A stretch of DNA of 64,000 nucleotides, from NCBI GenBank assembly GCA_015680905.1, contig CM027383.1:96061501-96125500 (forward strand), read 5' to 3'. The DNA comes from Coptis chinensis (lineage: Eukaryota; Streptophyta; Magnoliopsida; Ranunculales; Ranunculaceae). The notes below the pieces were generated by a model that was not told the DNA's origin, ran no database searches, and was given only the letters and a program-made list of their open reading frames with translations. A program made the translations under genes and the position numbers. How positions within the stretch are numbered: position 1 is the stretch's first letter; each line of letters starts with the position of its first letter. Positions 35,829 to 47,223 of the stretch are shown one piece after another.

Positions 35829-37456
35829 CCTACACAAAGCGAAATTGATGAGGAACCTAGACGTAGCAAAAGGTCAAGGACATCAACGTCTTTTGGACCT
35901 GATTTTCTAACATACTTGTTTGAAAATAATCCTCAAACGTTCAAGGATGCAATGTCATCTCCAGAAGCTACTTATTGGAAAGAAGCAATAAATAACGAGA
36001 TTGAATCCATAATGCAAAATCATACATGGGAATTGGTGGATTTACCACCAGGTTCCAAGATTTTGAGATATAAGTGAATATTCACAAAGAAATTTAAGAC
36101 TGATGGATTAATCGACAAGTATAAAGCTAGACTTGTGGTTAAAAGCTTTAAACAAAAGGAAAGATTGGATTTGAGACAAAAATAACTTCCATAAGGATAC
36201 TAATAGCAATAACATCAATACATGAATTTTAGATACATCAAATGGATGTAAAGACGACATTTTTGAATGGTGAGTTAGATAAAGAAATATACAAGGAACA
36301 ACCCGAACGGTTTATTGCTCCTGGACAAGAAAGGAAAGATTGCAAGCTTGTTAAATCCTTATATAGATTAAAGCAAGCACCTAAGCAATGGCATGAGAAA
36401 TTTGACAATGCAATGTTGTCAAACGGTTTCAAAATAAACGAGTGTGATAAGTGTGTCTATGTCAAAATCACTCAAAATGGATGTGTCATTGTACGTCTAT
36501 ATGTAGACGATATGCTAATTAATTTTGGGTAGTAATATGGATGTCATAAAATCTACCAAACAAATATTGTCTAATAAGTTTGACATGAAAGATTTAGGTG
36601 TCACTGATGTTATCCTAGGAATTAAGATATCTAGGACGGAGGATGGACTTGTTCTATCACAATCTCATTACATTGAGACGATTCTTGAAAAGTTTAAGAA
36701 ATATAACATCACACCAAAAAGGTCACCAGTTGACGTAAATCTTCATTAAGCCAAAAATACTAGAGATATCATATCTCAACTAGAATACTCTCGTATACTT
36801 GGCAGTTTAATGTATGTCATGAACTATACAAGGCCTAAATGACATAGTATACTCTGTGAGCAAGCTAAGTCGATATACGAGTAATCCTAGTAGAGATCAT
36901 TAGACTACCATAATGAGAGTTTTGGGATACTTAAAGTATATTTAGAATTTTAGTTTGTACTATACAAGATATCAAGCCATTCTAGAAGGGTACTGCAATG
37001 CTAATTGGATATCTGACACTAAAGACTCAAAGTCCACAAGTGGATGTCTTTACATTTGGAGGTGTAGCTGTTTCTTGAAAATCCTCAAAACAAACGTGCA
37101 TAGCGAGGTCTACTATGGAATTAGAATTCATAGCATTGGACAAGGTTGGAGAAGAAGCGAAGTGGCTTTGAAATTTTTTAGAGGATATTCCAAATTGGGC
37201 TAAACCTGTGCCAGCAGTGTGTATACACTGTGACAATCAATCTACTATTGGTAGAGCACAGAGTAGCATGTATAACAAGAACTCTCGACACATACGTCGT
37301 AGACATAACACCGTTAGACAATTACTCTCAAATGGAGTTATCTTAATCGACTATGTAAGGTCAAAAGATAACATTGCGGATCTACTTACAAAATGTTTAA
37401 CAAGAGAGCAAGTGAAAAGATTATCAAGGGGAATGTGCTTAAAGTCTTTGAGATAA
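35829..37456 (+). pseudogene. Copia reverse transcriptase and RNase H remnant
   Basis: RT begins with the copia pre-RT motif (EEPRRSKRSR; WKEAINNEIESI; NHTWELVDLPPG). It continues with the DVKTTFLNGEL catalytic block (36242 on), LYRLKQAPKQWHEKFD and the YVDDM polymerase signature (near 36505). RNase H text follows (ILEGYCNANWISDTKDSKST; HCDNQSTIGRAQSSMYNKNS; VRSKDNIADLLTK), ending near 37456. Stops at 36075-36077, just after the YVDD box and elsewhere, plus frameshifts, prevent expression. Confidence 0.87.
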
Positions 37457-37702
37457 TCAATCAAGAGTCCTCATAATAGAAAAACCAACCTAGTTGACTG
37501 GAGATCCTAAAATCTAGGTTCAAAAGGCCAACTAAATTATGTTTGTGACTCAGTTAGCACTGAAGAGTAATAATATACTCTAACCTATTCCTATATAAGA
37601 CAGTGCATATCTGCTGTGAGACCCAGGATAAATCAAGCTTTTAATGATTTACTATATCTTGGAAAATTATGTTATCCAAGTGGAGTATTGCAGGATATTC
37701 TT

Positions 37703-38176
37703 TGTTTCGGCAGTAAACTGCTTCAACACAACGAGAGCAATGGTAAAGAACACACTAAGAAACAGATGAATTTGATGTTGGGGGAGATGAAACTGAACCA
37801 AATAATGGCTGCCTACGTACCCAAGATCTATTATCTAGGGATTAAGTTTCAACGTAGTTCCTTATGAAAAATAGTTTGGTATTTATAGAGGTAGAGTAGA
37901 GAGTCCTTGTAGCTCAAGTAATCTTGTATCTTGAGTAATTATGATAGAATATAACTGTCAACTGATAACTATCTCTTTGATAAGAAATGAATCTGGACAT
38001 AAATCAAAGTACATTAGTGGCAAGCCATGTGGCTAAAGTTCAGCCTTAGACACATGAGTTAATGGGCCTGTACATTGATCCATGGTATTGCGAATTGGGC
38101 TTTAGCCCTGTCGATTAAACGAATAAAATGGAGACCCCTACTAATGGAGTTTGCCACGTATGTGAAGGTCGAAACA
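37703..38176 (-). repeat. Gypsy 3' LTR (474 bp)
   Basis: In window orientation it begins TGTTTCGGCAG and ends GGTCGAAACA. It matches 48916-49389 over its whole length with about ten substitutions and no indels. Confidence 0.93.
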
Positions 38177-38832
38177 CCGCCCCCTTTTTGTTATGAGAAC
38201 AAAGTTCACATGGCAAAGAAGAGAAGAAAAAACAAGGAAAAAATGGAATACGAAAATAGTAAGCGAAATGTATAATAAAGTGTCGTGTGAACGTAAACGA
38301 TAGGAAATTTGATAATCGGAAAAAATTCGTGAATTATCGGAAATGAAAAAATGTCAAATTAACGTATACGGGATGCAATGACGTAGTTAAATAAAAAACG
38401 GCCGAAAACACACAGATAGAATAAAAGATGCACATAAATAAAATTTCAAAAGAAATTGAGTGACGAACACTGTACCGAACGCATTACGTAACAATGCGAA
38501 AGTGATGTCGACGACACGTGCCAGTAGAATAGCGAGACTAGGATTAGACCGTTGAAAACTGTTGAAAAAAATTCGCGAATTATTGTGAACGAAATAATTG
38601 GAATTCGAAAAATGTACAAGAGTCAAAAATTTGTTCCGAAATATGAACACGAGTAGCGTGATAAATGAGCATAAAGAAAAATAAAAGAAGTGTACAGCAC
38701 ATAAAACTAGGACTCCAAAATTTAATCCGGATTGGATAAAGCTTAGAATTGCGTCACCCATCTAAAGTCGGTTTGTATAATAGACTTACACAAGGAATTA
38801 GACACTGGACCATCGCAAGTTTCGGAAAAAAA

Positions 38833-38844
38833 CTATAAAAATAG
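38833..38844 (+). promoter_or_regulatory. TATA-like box upstream of antisense gene
   Basis: CTATAAAAATAG on the + strand lies about 30-60 bp before purine-rich text that could be the 5' leader (AACATAAGTAGAGAG onward) of the antisense gene inside the gypsy element. It is a good match to a plant TATA box, but its use is inferred. Confidence 0.4.
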
Positions 38845-39664
38845 ATGGTTTCATGAAAAAAAAAAAAAACAGAGAACATAAGTAGAGAGTTCTGAAAAAC
38901 AAACCCCTACGTACCACAAACCTCAAAGAGAGATATGTGTGATCGAGCTAGCAGTAAACTGAGAAGAAAAGACAAGTAAACCATTGTGAGAGTGATCGAG
39001 CGTCCGTACTGTGCCGTTGTTGGTGTTGAAGACGAAAAAAGGTTAGTACTGTGTTTGCTTATTTATACGGTCCTCTGGTTTCAGGGAAACATTCTTCTCA
39101 TCTTCTACATCCAATCTTCTATCGCACCCGTAAAACTGATCGGAAAGATCACGAAAAAAAAAACGGCTTATTCACAAAGCACACCCCCGCATCGGGCGCT
39201 TCAAAAATCTTTTGTGCATCTTGCCCGATACAAAGAAGATTTGAGAGATGCTATACAACACCTGGCATGTATACACAAGTTTCTCAAAGGAACCGGCAGC
39301 GAGCATATCCCAACAGGTCGTGAAGACCATGAACCCCTTGATAAAGTTTTTTTTTTTTGTTTTGTTTTTGTAGATGATTGTTGACCACGTCTTTGGTCAT
39401 ATAACCAGTCTCCATAACTCTTGCATGCGTTTTTATATATCTCTCTTTCCATTAAGCATTTAGAGATAGACTATGGCTTGTTTGTCTGAAGTTGCATGTG
39501 GAAGAAACATGAAACAGACGATACAGACGATGGCGCCTCATTCAAAACTTGTTTCAATAAAATATGATACCGTGCACTGCCAGTAAAGGAGGGGCACCAT
39601 ACTTGCGCTCCTTTAATATGGCCCAGTGAACCCGATTTTGTTGCTTTCTGACCTTTTTTTACAG

Positions 39665-41763
39665 GGAGAAACGACCGTATCAAACAAGCGAAAAAACACT
39701 CGAGAAGAAAACTCGATGACGATCGCAGACTTGGTGAGGTGGAAAGAAGGTGACAGATACAGCGATTACCTGGAACCGCGTCGATGGTCGCTTAAGGAAA
39801 TATAGAAAATACTAGGACTCGAGAAATTTGAGATGGATGAAGTGTAAGAATTTGAAACGAAAGTCGAAGAAGATGAAGTAGTAATGGCTTATACACAATT
39901 AAATTGTAGGAATGTAATTCCGTTAAGCAAAGAAATTGCGCAATTATTGGAGTGGTGGCAAATAGCACCGGGACAACTGCCAATATCGTTCTGGTTAATA
40001 TTTACGAGAGCGCACCGTTTACAAAATGAATTTAACAGAAGGTTCGGGGCTCAAGAAATTTTCGCGTTGATACGACCGAAATTTTCGCGTTGTGTAAGCC
40101 AAAACATAAGTATTGAAAATTGTACTACGAGTAAATTGTTGACTAACACGAGTTATTTTTGTGTCTAACAGAAGACACGAGTACACTCCCAGACATTGAA
40201 TTGGACAAGGAAGTGGAGAACAACCTTTGTTTCTTCTTTCATGAATGTTCTGACGAAAGATTGGTAGATTTGAGCTACTTTGATGATATTGTTGATTTTC
40301 GACACTATGGGGGTATCGAACAACGGCCCGATAGGTCCATGGAAACACATAGTGAAATGGCGAAGAAGAATAAGAGTCTCAGAAATGCAATATTTGGCAG
40401 CGATAGCGATAGTGAAAAAGAAGATGGAACGGAATTAACACAACGAGAATTAGTGCTGAGCTTGCCAAATACAAATAGCGAATTGTACAAAAGAAGATGT
40501 TCCACAAGAAAACGGGCGAACGGAGACTACGAGAGACAACCAACGTCACAATGTATGATGCCTCGAGGGACGAGACTACAATGCACAAAACAGCCCAAAC
40601 GAAAAATAATACATTCTCAACACAAAGAGGAAAAGGTATGTACCGTAGAAAACATAGATATGTAAAAGTGTAGAGAGATGTAATATCTCGCTCTGGTTTG
40701 GTATATACAGGAAAAGAACGAAACAGTGATACTTACAAAAGATAGTGCAGCGAAGAACACAAAGTCGGTGAAAGAAAATAAACGGCAAAGCAAAATGCAG
40801 GAGCAAAGAATCCAACAACCACTGGCAAGTACTGTCAGGGGTAATACTACTCATGGAGGAAAACCACAGAATCTGTTAACAGTAAGTTGACCGTTGATTT
40901 TTACTATTGCGTTAGGATGGTAAAGAAATTTGTGTCCAACACTAAACCGATGAAAATGGCAGATGAAGCAGAGATGTTCAAGTTTGGAAGACGAAGTGAA
41001 GGGATCGCCCGGGATTACGCCAATGGAAGGGCTCGAAAAATATCAAAAATGTGACCAGAATACGGAGAACATCGGAGAATATGACAGAGCAATGTTAATG
41101 ATTTTCGATAGTATAAACCAGGTATGATAGTATTATTTTTATCAGTTATTGCAAACTTGTGTTTAAGTTTGAAAAAATCAGATATTTTTTGCCACAGGTT
41201 AAAACGGCGGTAGTACGGGCCAAAGAAATTCATGAAAAAGTCGCGAAGAAAAATATCGTTCCGAATGAAGTCAATGCCTTAGAAGAAATAGAGAAAGTGA
41301 AGATACTCAACCAAAAATTGGAAGAGGCAAACAAAGCGTTAAGCGGAACCATCAGAGAGTTAGAAGACGAAAACAAAAACTTAACCGAGCGGACGGAAGA
41401 AGCAGAGGAGAGATCGTACGAAGAATTTGGGAAAGCCTGTGAGATAATGGAGGAACACAAACACTTAAAAGCAGATGTGATAGAATTGAAGTCACTCGTG
41501 GCGACCAAAGATCAGGAACTTAAACGTGCGCAAAAAGAGGTAGAGAAAAATAACAAGCGAATGACAGATTTAAACGAGCGGCTCGGCCAAGATCATGTGC
41601 AAATGGCACACTGTGAATTGTCCGTAAGACAATTGACATAGACTTTAATAGAAATGGGAGATGAACTAGAACGTGAAAAGATGAATTACAAAGATTTGTA
41701 CGAGTTGTATATGCGAAAAGTTGGGAAGGAACCATTGGATTTTCCCAAACCAATGATCATGTG
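39665..41763 (+). CDS. Spliced antisense gene within the gypsy element
   Basis: Unrecognised protein encoded opposite to gag-pol. The well-supported part is four consecutive exons in phase 0: to 40635, 40711-40881, 40963-41121 and 41198 onward. The introns are GT-AG (75, 81 and 76 bp), and each join keeps the frame open. An upstream exon (about 39840-40092) reads LLEWWQIAPGQLPISFWL and RAHRLQNEFNRRF. The middle is charged (SDSDSEKEDGTE; KRRCSTRKRANGDYE). The last exon is a long heptad-type coiled coil (VNALEEIEKVKILNQKLEEA onward). A TAG at 41639-41641 interrupts it, yet the frame stays open and coil-like to TGA 41761-41763. AATAAA follows at 41809 and 41815. Stops near 39805 and 39850 suggest decay or further introns. 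Tat elements often carry extra ORFs here; function unknown. Confidence 0.65.
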
Positions 41764-41808
41764 ATTGCGAGTATGTAATACCATAGAGCTAAAAATTCTT
41801 TTTATGAA

Positions 41809-41820
41809 AATAAAAATAAA
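41809..41820 (+). terminator. Polyadenylation signals of antisense gene
   Basis: Two overlapping AATAAA hexamers (41809-41814 and 41815-41820) start 46 bp after the final stop of the antisense gene. They are on its strand and are not needed by the gypsy genes running the other way. Confidence 0.45.
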
Positions 41821-42462
41821 GTATGTGTTTGCTATTGAATATCATGTGATGTCAGATAACATACCTGCATAAAACTTAGTGTTGTTAATTTATGAATGTA
41901 AAAGAACGAGACGCCCCCATGTAGAGAGAAAAACCTCCCAATATAGAACCATTGGAGAAAGTTATTGAAAGGCAAAGGGGACATGATCATCTTTAATGAA
42001 CCTAGCTATTCAGGTGTCAAAATATTTGTACCGAACGTGAAGCAAGGTTTGACAACTGTTGGAGTTGTCACAGGTGCAAAGTCGTTATCCGTGCACTGGG
42101 ACCAAAGTAAAAAACAACGCCATTGCCTTAGTAGTGGAATCAACACGGATATTGTATTGTGGGAGTATTGCAATAATTATTCCGAGCAAGAATAACCATC
42201 TTATTGACTCGGATTTCCATCAAGTAGGCATGAATGCGACTTACTTTGACCGAAAAAGGCATAATATGGATGACCTTTCTGGAATGAACGTTAATGAATG
42301 ACATTGTTGAAAGTAAGAGTACAGAAGAATAGAGTAATGTAAAATGACAACCATACTAAGAGAATGGAAGTTGAATGTCTTTATTGATGGATAAAATAGA
42401 ACGAACTACATAGATGGATAGATTTGTTATTGATGGAGTAATGTAAAAATGCAAAACATTTC

Positions 42463-43330
42463 CTAACGGTAAAACTTGCGAAGGTGGTAAGCATTCCATG
42501 GCTTCTCTATCATTCTTCCAGAAATAGTTCGGAGGAAATATGACCCCTTAGATGCTGGACGATCTATGATGTAGGGTCCTTGCCAATTTTCTCCAAACTT
42601 TCCTGATTCTATAAGCTTTGGGTTTCTACAGAGAACCCAGTCTTCAGTAGCAAAAGACTTAGGACGGATCTTCTTGTTATAGTTCCGTTTCATGTCGACT
42701 TTGATACTTAATAAGTCTGTAGAGTCCCTCGTAGAAGCGAACCTCATCAATAAGAGCTTTTGACTAAGCCAAAGTAGTGTCATTGGAACCTGTTTCAACT
42801 TTCAACCGCAACTGACCGAGATGTACTGGAAATCAGTTTTGTAGGTAAAACTGCTTCAGCACCATATGCAAGGTTAAAAGGAGATAATGCAGTTGAATAT
42901 TTTGGCATTGTCCTATAAGCCCACAAGATACCGGTAACTCCTTGACCCAATTTCCTTTGGCTACGGTCAACGCCTCTTTAGGTTGGCCAAAATCACCTTA
43001 TTGGTGGCTTCGCCCGGCCCATTGGCTTACTTGGATGATAAGGTGCGGAGAAGTTATGCCGTATCTTCAAATTAGCATTTAACCGATTTAATTTCTTCAA
43101 AGATCGAATTGTTTACCATTATCCGATACAAGTACGCGCAGGATGCCAAAACGACAAACAATATTTCTCCACAAAACATTTTGACATTGGAAGCATGGAT
43201 TTGGACCAAAGGCTTTCCTTCTACCCATTTGGTAAAGTAATCGGTTGCCACAAGAAGGAATCGATATTACCCGGAGCTTTAGGTAAAAGGACCAATAATG
43301 TCTAAGCCCCATTTGGTAAATGGCCACGGC
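42463..43330 (-). pseudogene. Gypsy integrase remnant
   Basis: The catalytic-core region reads TDYFTKWVEGKAF-like text in shifted frames and FGILRVLVSDNGKQFD (near 43100-43140), the second conserved aspartate block. The C-terminal module at 42463-42798 contains GKFGENWQGPYII, the GPY/F motif of gypsy integrases, and ends AYHLRKFYR. Several frameshifts separate the pieces, including a poorly conserved stretch at 42800-43090. Confidence 0.8.
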
Positions 43331-43653
43331 TTAGCATGGGATGCAACTTAGTAATAGGGAGTTTACTCTCATATTGTCGTGCTTTGGCATGGCTCACACC
43401 TCTCGATAGGTGTTTTGCATCCTTTTGCATCTTTGGCCACCAATAGCCCCTCGCGGTCATAGCTTTATGAGCTAAACTTCGTCCCCTTGGAGTGGCTTCA
43501 TAAGCCGGAGTGAATCTCTTCCAAAATTTGAAGTCCTTCCTGTTTTGAGAGGCATCGCAACATAGGGTTTAAGTTTGAGCCTTTGCAATATAATTGCAAA
43601 CTTCCGTCAAGAATGAGATATCACCAAAACTTCCATGCATCGTTTGATTATTT

Positions 43654-44364
43654 TCAGCGAAGTTTTGGTTCGGGCGAAGCGAAGAAACTTGCAAGTAGTG
43701 GATATAAGGAAGACACCAATCTTGGATCGGAGATCATCATCGGCCTCGATAGTATCATATTGGGAACTTCATGACTATCATCTGCTTCATGTACCAACTC
43801 ACTATCTGTTTCGGGAGCGAATTCAGGAGGAACAAACGGATCTACAGATTCTAATGGAAGATCCAAAGTATGGTCATGTTGTGAATTTTCCATCTCCCTT
43901 TTCCGCTTCCGAGTCATGATTGGTGCGATTATACGTGGGTCGTATTTCGCTGTTGCATACAAGCAAAACAAGTAATTGCTTTCATGTACATACAAGTCAT
44001 GCAATTCTTTTTCGGTAAAGTCAATGTTTGGCTCTTTCTGGAACTCCACAGTGATGTGTCTTGACTCTTCGCTTCTAACGGCGGCGGAGAGATAAGCCAA
44101 TGAATCAGCATGACGTATGTCATTTCGGGGTCTTTGAGTGATAGAGATGCTATCAAATTGTCGAGCAAGGCTATGTATCAAACCAAGATAAGCCGCCATA
44201 CGGTCATCTCTTGCTTCAAAAGACCCGCCAAACTGATTGGCCACAAGGCGAGAATCCATGTATAACTGGAGCTTTCGTGCCCCTAGTTTCAAAGCTGTTC
44301 TCAAGGCACAAACGGCAGCCTCATACTCGGCTTCGTTATTTGAAGCGGCGAAGCCAAGTCGCAC
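43654..44364 (-). pseudogene. Gypsy second (archaeal-type) RNase H
   Basis: The frame opens with LGFAASNNEAEYEAAVCALR, then KLQLYMDSRLVANQFGGSFE and RNDIRHADSLAYLSAA. This is the extra RNase H with catalytic E (NNEAEYEA) and D (YMDSRLV) that Tat-group elements carry downstream of their own RNase H. It is thought to have replaced or supplemented the original nuclease in reverse transcription. The start of the domain (first Asp) lies upstream in another frame (GSELDAFLL-like text near 44400). Confidence 0.85.
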
Positions 44365-44508
44365 AGATTTCTCAATCTTCTCTCCGCCGGGTTTAACAAA
44401 AATGCATCCAATTCGGACCCATTTATTATGGGAGCCATCCGAATAAACAATCCATAGGTCAATGGGATTAGGAATTGCGTTTGCAAGTTGGTCTTAAATT
44501 CGCCCCGG

Positions 44509-44976
44509 TTATTGGTGGCGAATGTCTTCCATAGATTCTTCTTGGCGCAAGAAATCGTCAATAGGAGAATCATCAATCGGAAAATCAGCTATCAAAGAAG
44601 CTAGAACATGTCCTTTTTCAGCAGTACGACTTTCAAAGACAATGCTATATGCACTAAGATAACTTTCCCATTCGGCTAATCTGCTTGATTCCTGTGCATT
44701 ACGAAAGATCTTGCGTAAGGGATACTCAGTATAAACTCTGACCAACCTCCCCTGGAAGTATGGTTTTAACCGACGAGCGGCATGAACCAATGCAAGTGTA
44801 ATTTTTTCCATCTTTGAATAACGAGACTCAGCTCCGGTTAACGTCTTACTGATAAAAAAGACGGGTCTACCATCATCGACGAAAAGAACAGCACTAACAA
44901 CTTGAGTTGTAGCTGCTAGGTATATGCCAATAGGTTGACCCGTTGAAGGACTTGTCAATATAGGAGACCCGACCAA
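44509..44976 (-). pseudogene. Gypsy RNase H domain
   Basis: Reads QPIGIYLAATTQVVSAVLF, RPVFFISKTLTGAESRYSKM, then ALVHAARRLKPYFQG and VYTEYPLRKIF, the standard gypsy RNase H following RT. The usual catalytic aspartates at the start and in the V-x-T-D position appear altered (YTEYPL where many have TDHPL). In Tat elements this first RNase H is often degenerate. Confidence 0.82.
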
Positions 44977-45801
44977 GTATATTTCTTCGGTTGTTGCAAT
45001 GCCATCTCACAATCAACATTCCAAGTTCTTTGCCCCTTTAAAGTCCGGAAGAAGGGATGACAACGATCGGAATATTTAGAAATAAATCTATGAAGAGCGG
45101 CAAGCCGACCAGTAAGTCGTTGAATTTCCTTCTTATTTTTTGGTGATGGCATATCAATAACGGCACGTATCTGATTAGGATTAGCCTCAATACCTCTACG
45201 AGTCATGAGGTATCCCAGAAATTTTCCAGAAGAGAGGCCAAAAGAACATTTGGCGGGATTGAGTCTCATGTTATACTTATTAAACCTATCAAAAACAAGT
45301 TGAAGATCGGAAAGATGATCACCAGTAAGCTTCGATTTAACGACTATATCATCAATATAAGCCTCCATTATTATCCCCAACAGATCGGAAAAAAATTGTA
45401 TTGACAAACTTTTGGTAGGTTGCACCGGCATTTTTCAGACCAAAAGGCATAACAGTGTAGCAGAAAATGCCTTGGTCGGTAATGAAAGCGGTGAACTCTT
45501 GGTCATCAACATTCAAAGAGATCTGGTAGTACCCTGAAGAAGCATCCATGAAAGATAGGCGTTGGAATCCCGAAGTGGCATCCACTAGTTCGGAAATTAG
45601 TGGCAATGGATACGGATGAATCGGACAAGCTGCGTTAAGGTTTGTAAAGTCAATACAAATTCTGATTTGTCCGTTCTTTTTTGGCACTGCGACAACATTA
45701 GCAAGCCATTTTGGGTAAGTAACTCGTCGGATAAAGTTAACCGCAAGTAGCTTATCAATCTCCTCTTTAACTTTGAGCTTCGATCGAGGTGCCATTGCCA
45801 T
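44955..45801 (-). pseudogene. Gypsy reverse transcriptase, frameshifted
   Basis: Upstream part 45352-45801: VKEEIDKLLAVNFIR, WLANVVAVPKKNGQIRICID, FMDASSGYYQI and FCYTVMPFGLKNAGATYQK, the full run of RT motifs. Downstream part 44955-45431: AYIDDIVVKS (YxDD polymerase site), RLNPAKCSFG, KFLGYLMTRRGIEANP and the tether. The two overlap in different frames. The shift falls at an A/T homopolymer (GGAAAAAAATTG, about 45387), so one indel, biological or an assembly error, separates an otherwise intact RT. Confidence 0.9.
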
Positions 45802-45999
45802 TCTTCTTTTTTGGCTTAACCGGCCCTGAAACTTGGATCAATGTCAAGTTTATGATGCAGACAACCGAAGGGTCTATTCGGCATTTCCTCAATTTTCAAA
45901 GCGAAGATACGCTTTATTTTGTCTGTAAAGGGAAACCAACTCTTGTTGTTTCTTTCGAAAGTTCAACATAAATAAAAGTGGTTTCTTCTGCTGAATCTC

Positions 46000-46819
46000 C
46001 TACTTGTACTTCCAAAAGTCGATCCACTGTAGGCAGCCCTTGCACATAAGCCTCAATATTATAGATGGAGGGCACGCTTGGCAACCAGAATTAGGGTGGC
46101 TTTGCAAGGATCGTATTATCTCAAACTTCAGATTTTTTATAGTCATCCATTGCTTTGTCATGACAGAATGGGCAGATACCTGGTCACTACTTAACCTTGC
46201 AAATATGCCCGGAGAATGGGAACTTGACACACCGATGAAATGTGGAGACTCTGACCCCATGGAATGTATCCAATCTCTGCCCAAAATTGTGTTATAGTAG
46301 GATCGATATCCATCAATAAGAAATCGAAGCTCAACTTCTTTGTTCATTAATTTGATTGGTAAGGTAATTCTTCCAACCACTGAAAATGTTGTCCCATCAA
46401 AACCGATGATAGGATTGTTTTCGGCGATGATCATACCCTCGCGAAGTTGCATCTGAGAATAACATCCATTGAAAATGATCATTTGGAGGTGGCCCCCGCG
46501 GTTCGATCATTACCCGTTGAACACGAGAAACACCTATAGACACGAAATTATAAGCTGCGTCATAGTGAGGGTGATATACACCAAGGAGATCATCATCATT
46601 GAATCGGAGGGGCTCTTCTTCAGAAGTCTCAGTCTGGATTCCTTTGACAAAATCGACTTTGTTGATACGGTTAAACTCACCAACATAACTAACTTTCAAA
46701 CGCTTTTGATTCTTACTCTGACTTTTGGAAAGAGACTCAACATGAGAATGGGAAACATTAATGACATGCTCATAAGTTCGCAAAGAATCACTGTTGAGAG
46801 TCTTTAATAAGATATTCAT
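46000..46819 (-). pseudogene. Gypsy protease region
   Basis: The 46397-46819 frame contains charged linker text. The 46000-46482 frame reads GMIIAENNPIIGFDGTTFSVVGRITLP, FLIDGYRSYYNTILGRDWIHSM, which is the C-terminal half of a Tat-type aspartic protease (ILGRDW/LH motif). I could not see an intact D-S/T-G active site, so the frame is probably shifted around it. Confidence 0.7.
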
Positions 46820-47223
46820 TTAAAAGTCCTTTCTCCACTAATTTCTGAATCCGACCCCGGAGAGAGCGACAAAGTTCTGTCTCATGGCCATAGTCATTAT
46901 GGAATTTACACCGCAAGGCTTTGTCCCTTGTCCCTTTGGTATTTTCTCGAAGTGGATAAGGCGGGAAAGAAGATTCCCACTTTTCAACTTCTCATATATA
47001 TAATGAGTACTTGGCATTGGCGGGGTCGGGTTTTAGCTCGGGTAGAGTCTTTCCATCCACGATTGAAACTAACTTGCTTCTGATTGTCATTCTTTCCATC
47101 GTTATGCTGTTGATCTGACTGTCCTTGCTTCGGCTTAGAATTCTTGCTGTCAGAAAAATCTTTACTCCGAATATCTTTGTCTCTTGCTACTTTCGCCGAT
47201 AGGTTCTCCTCGATACGGATGTG

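Noticed and set aside
38986..39384. 132-codon frame as the first exon of the antisense gene
   Set aside because: No ATG at its start, and I could not place splice sites that join it to the supported exons with confidence.
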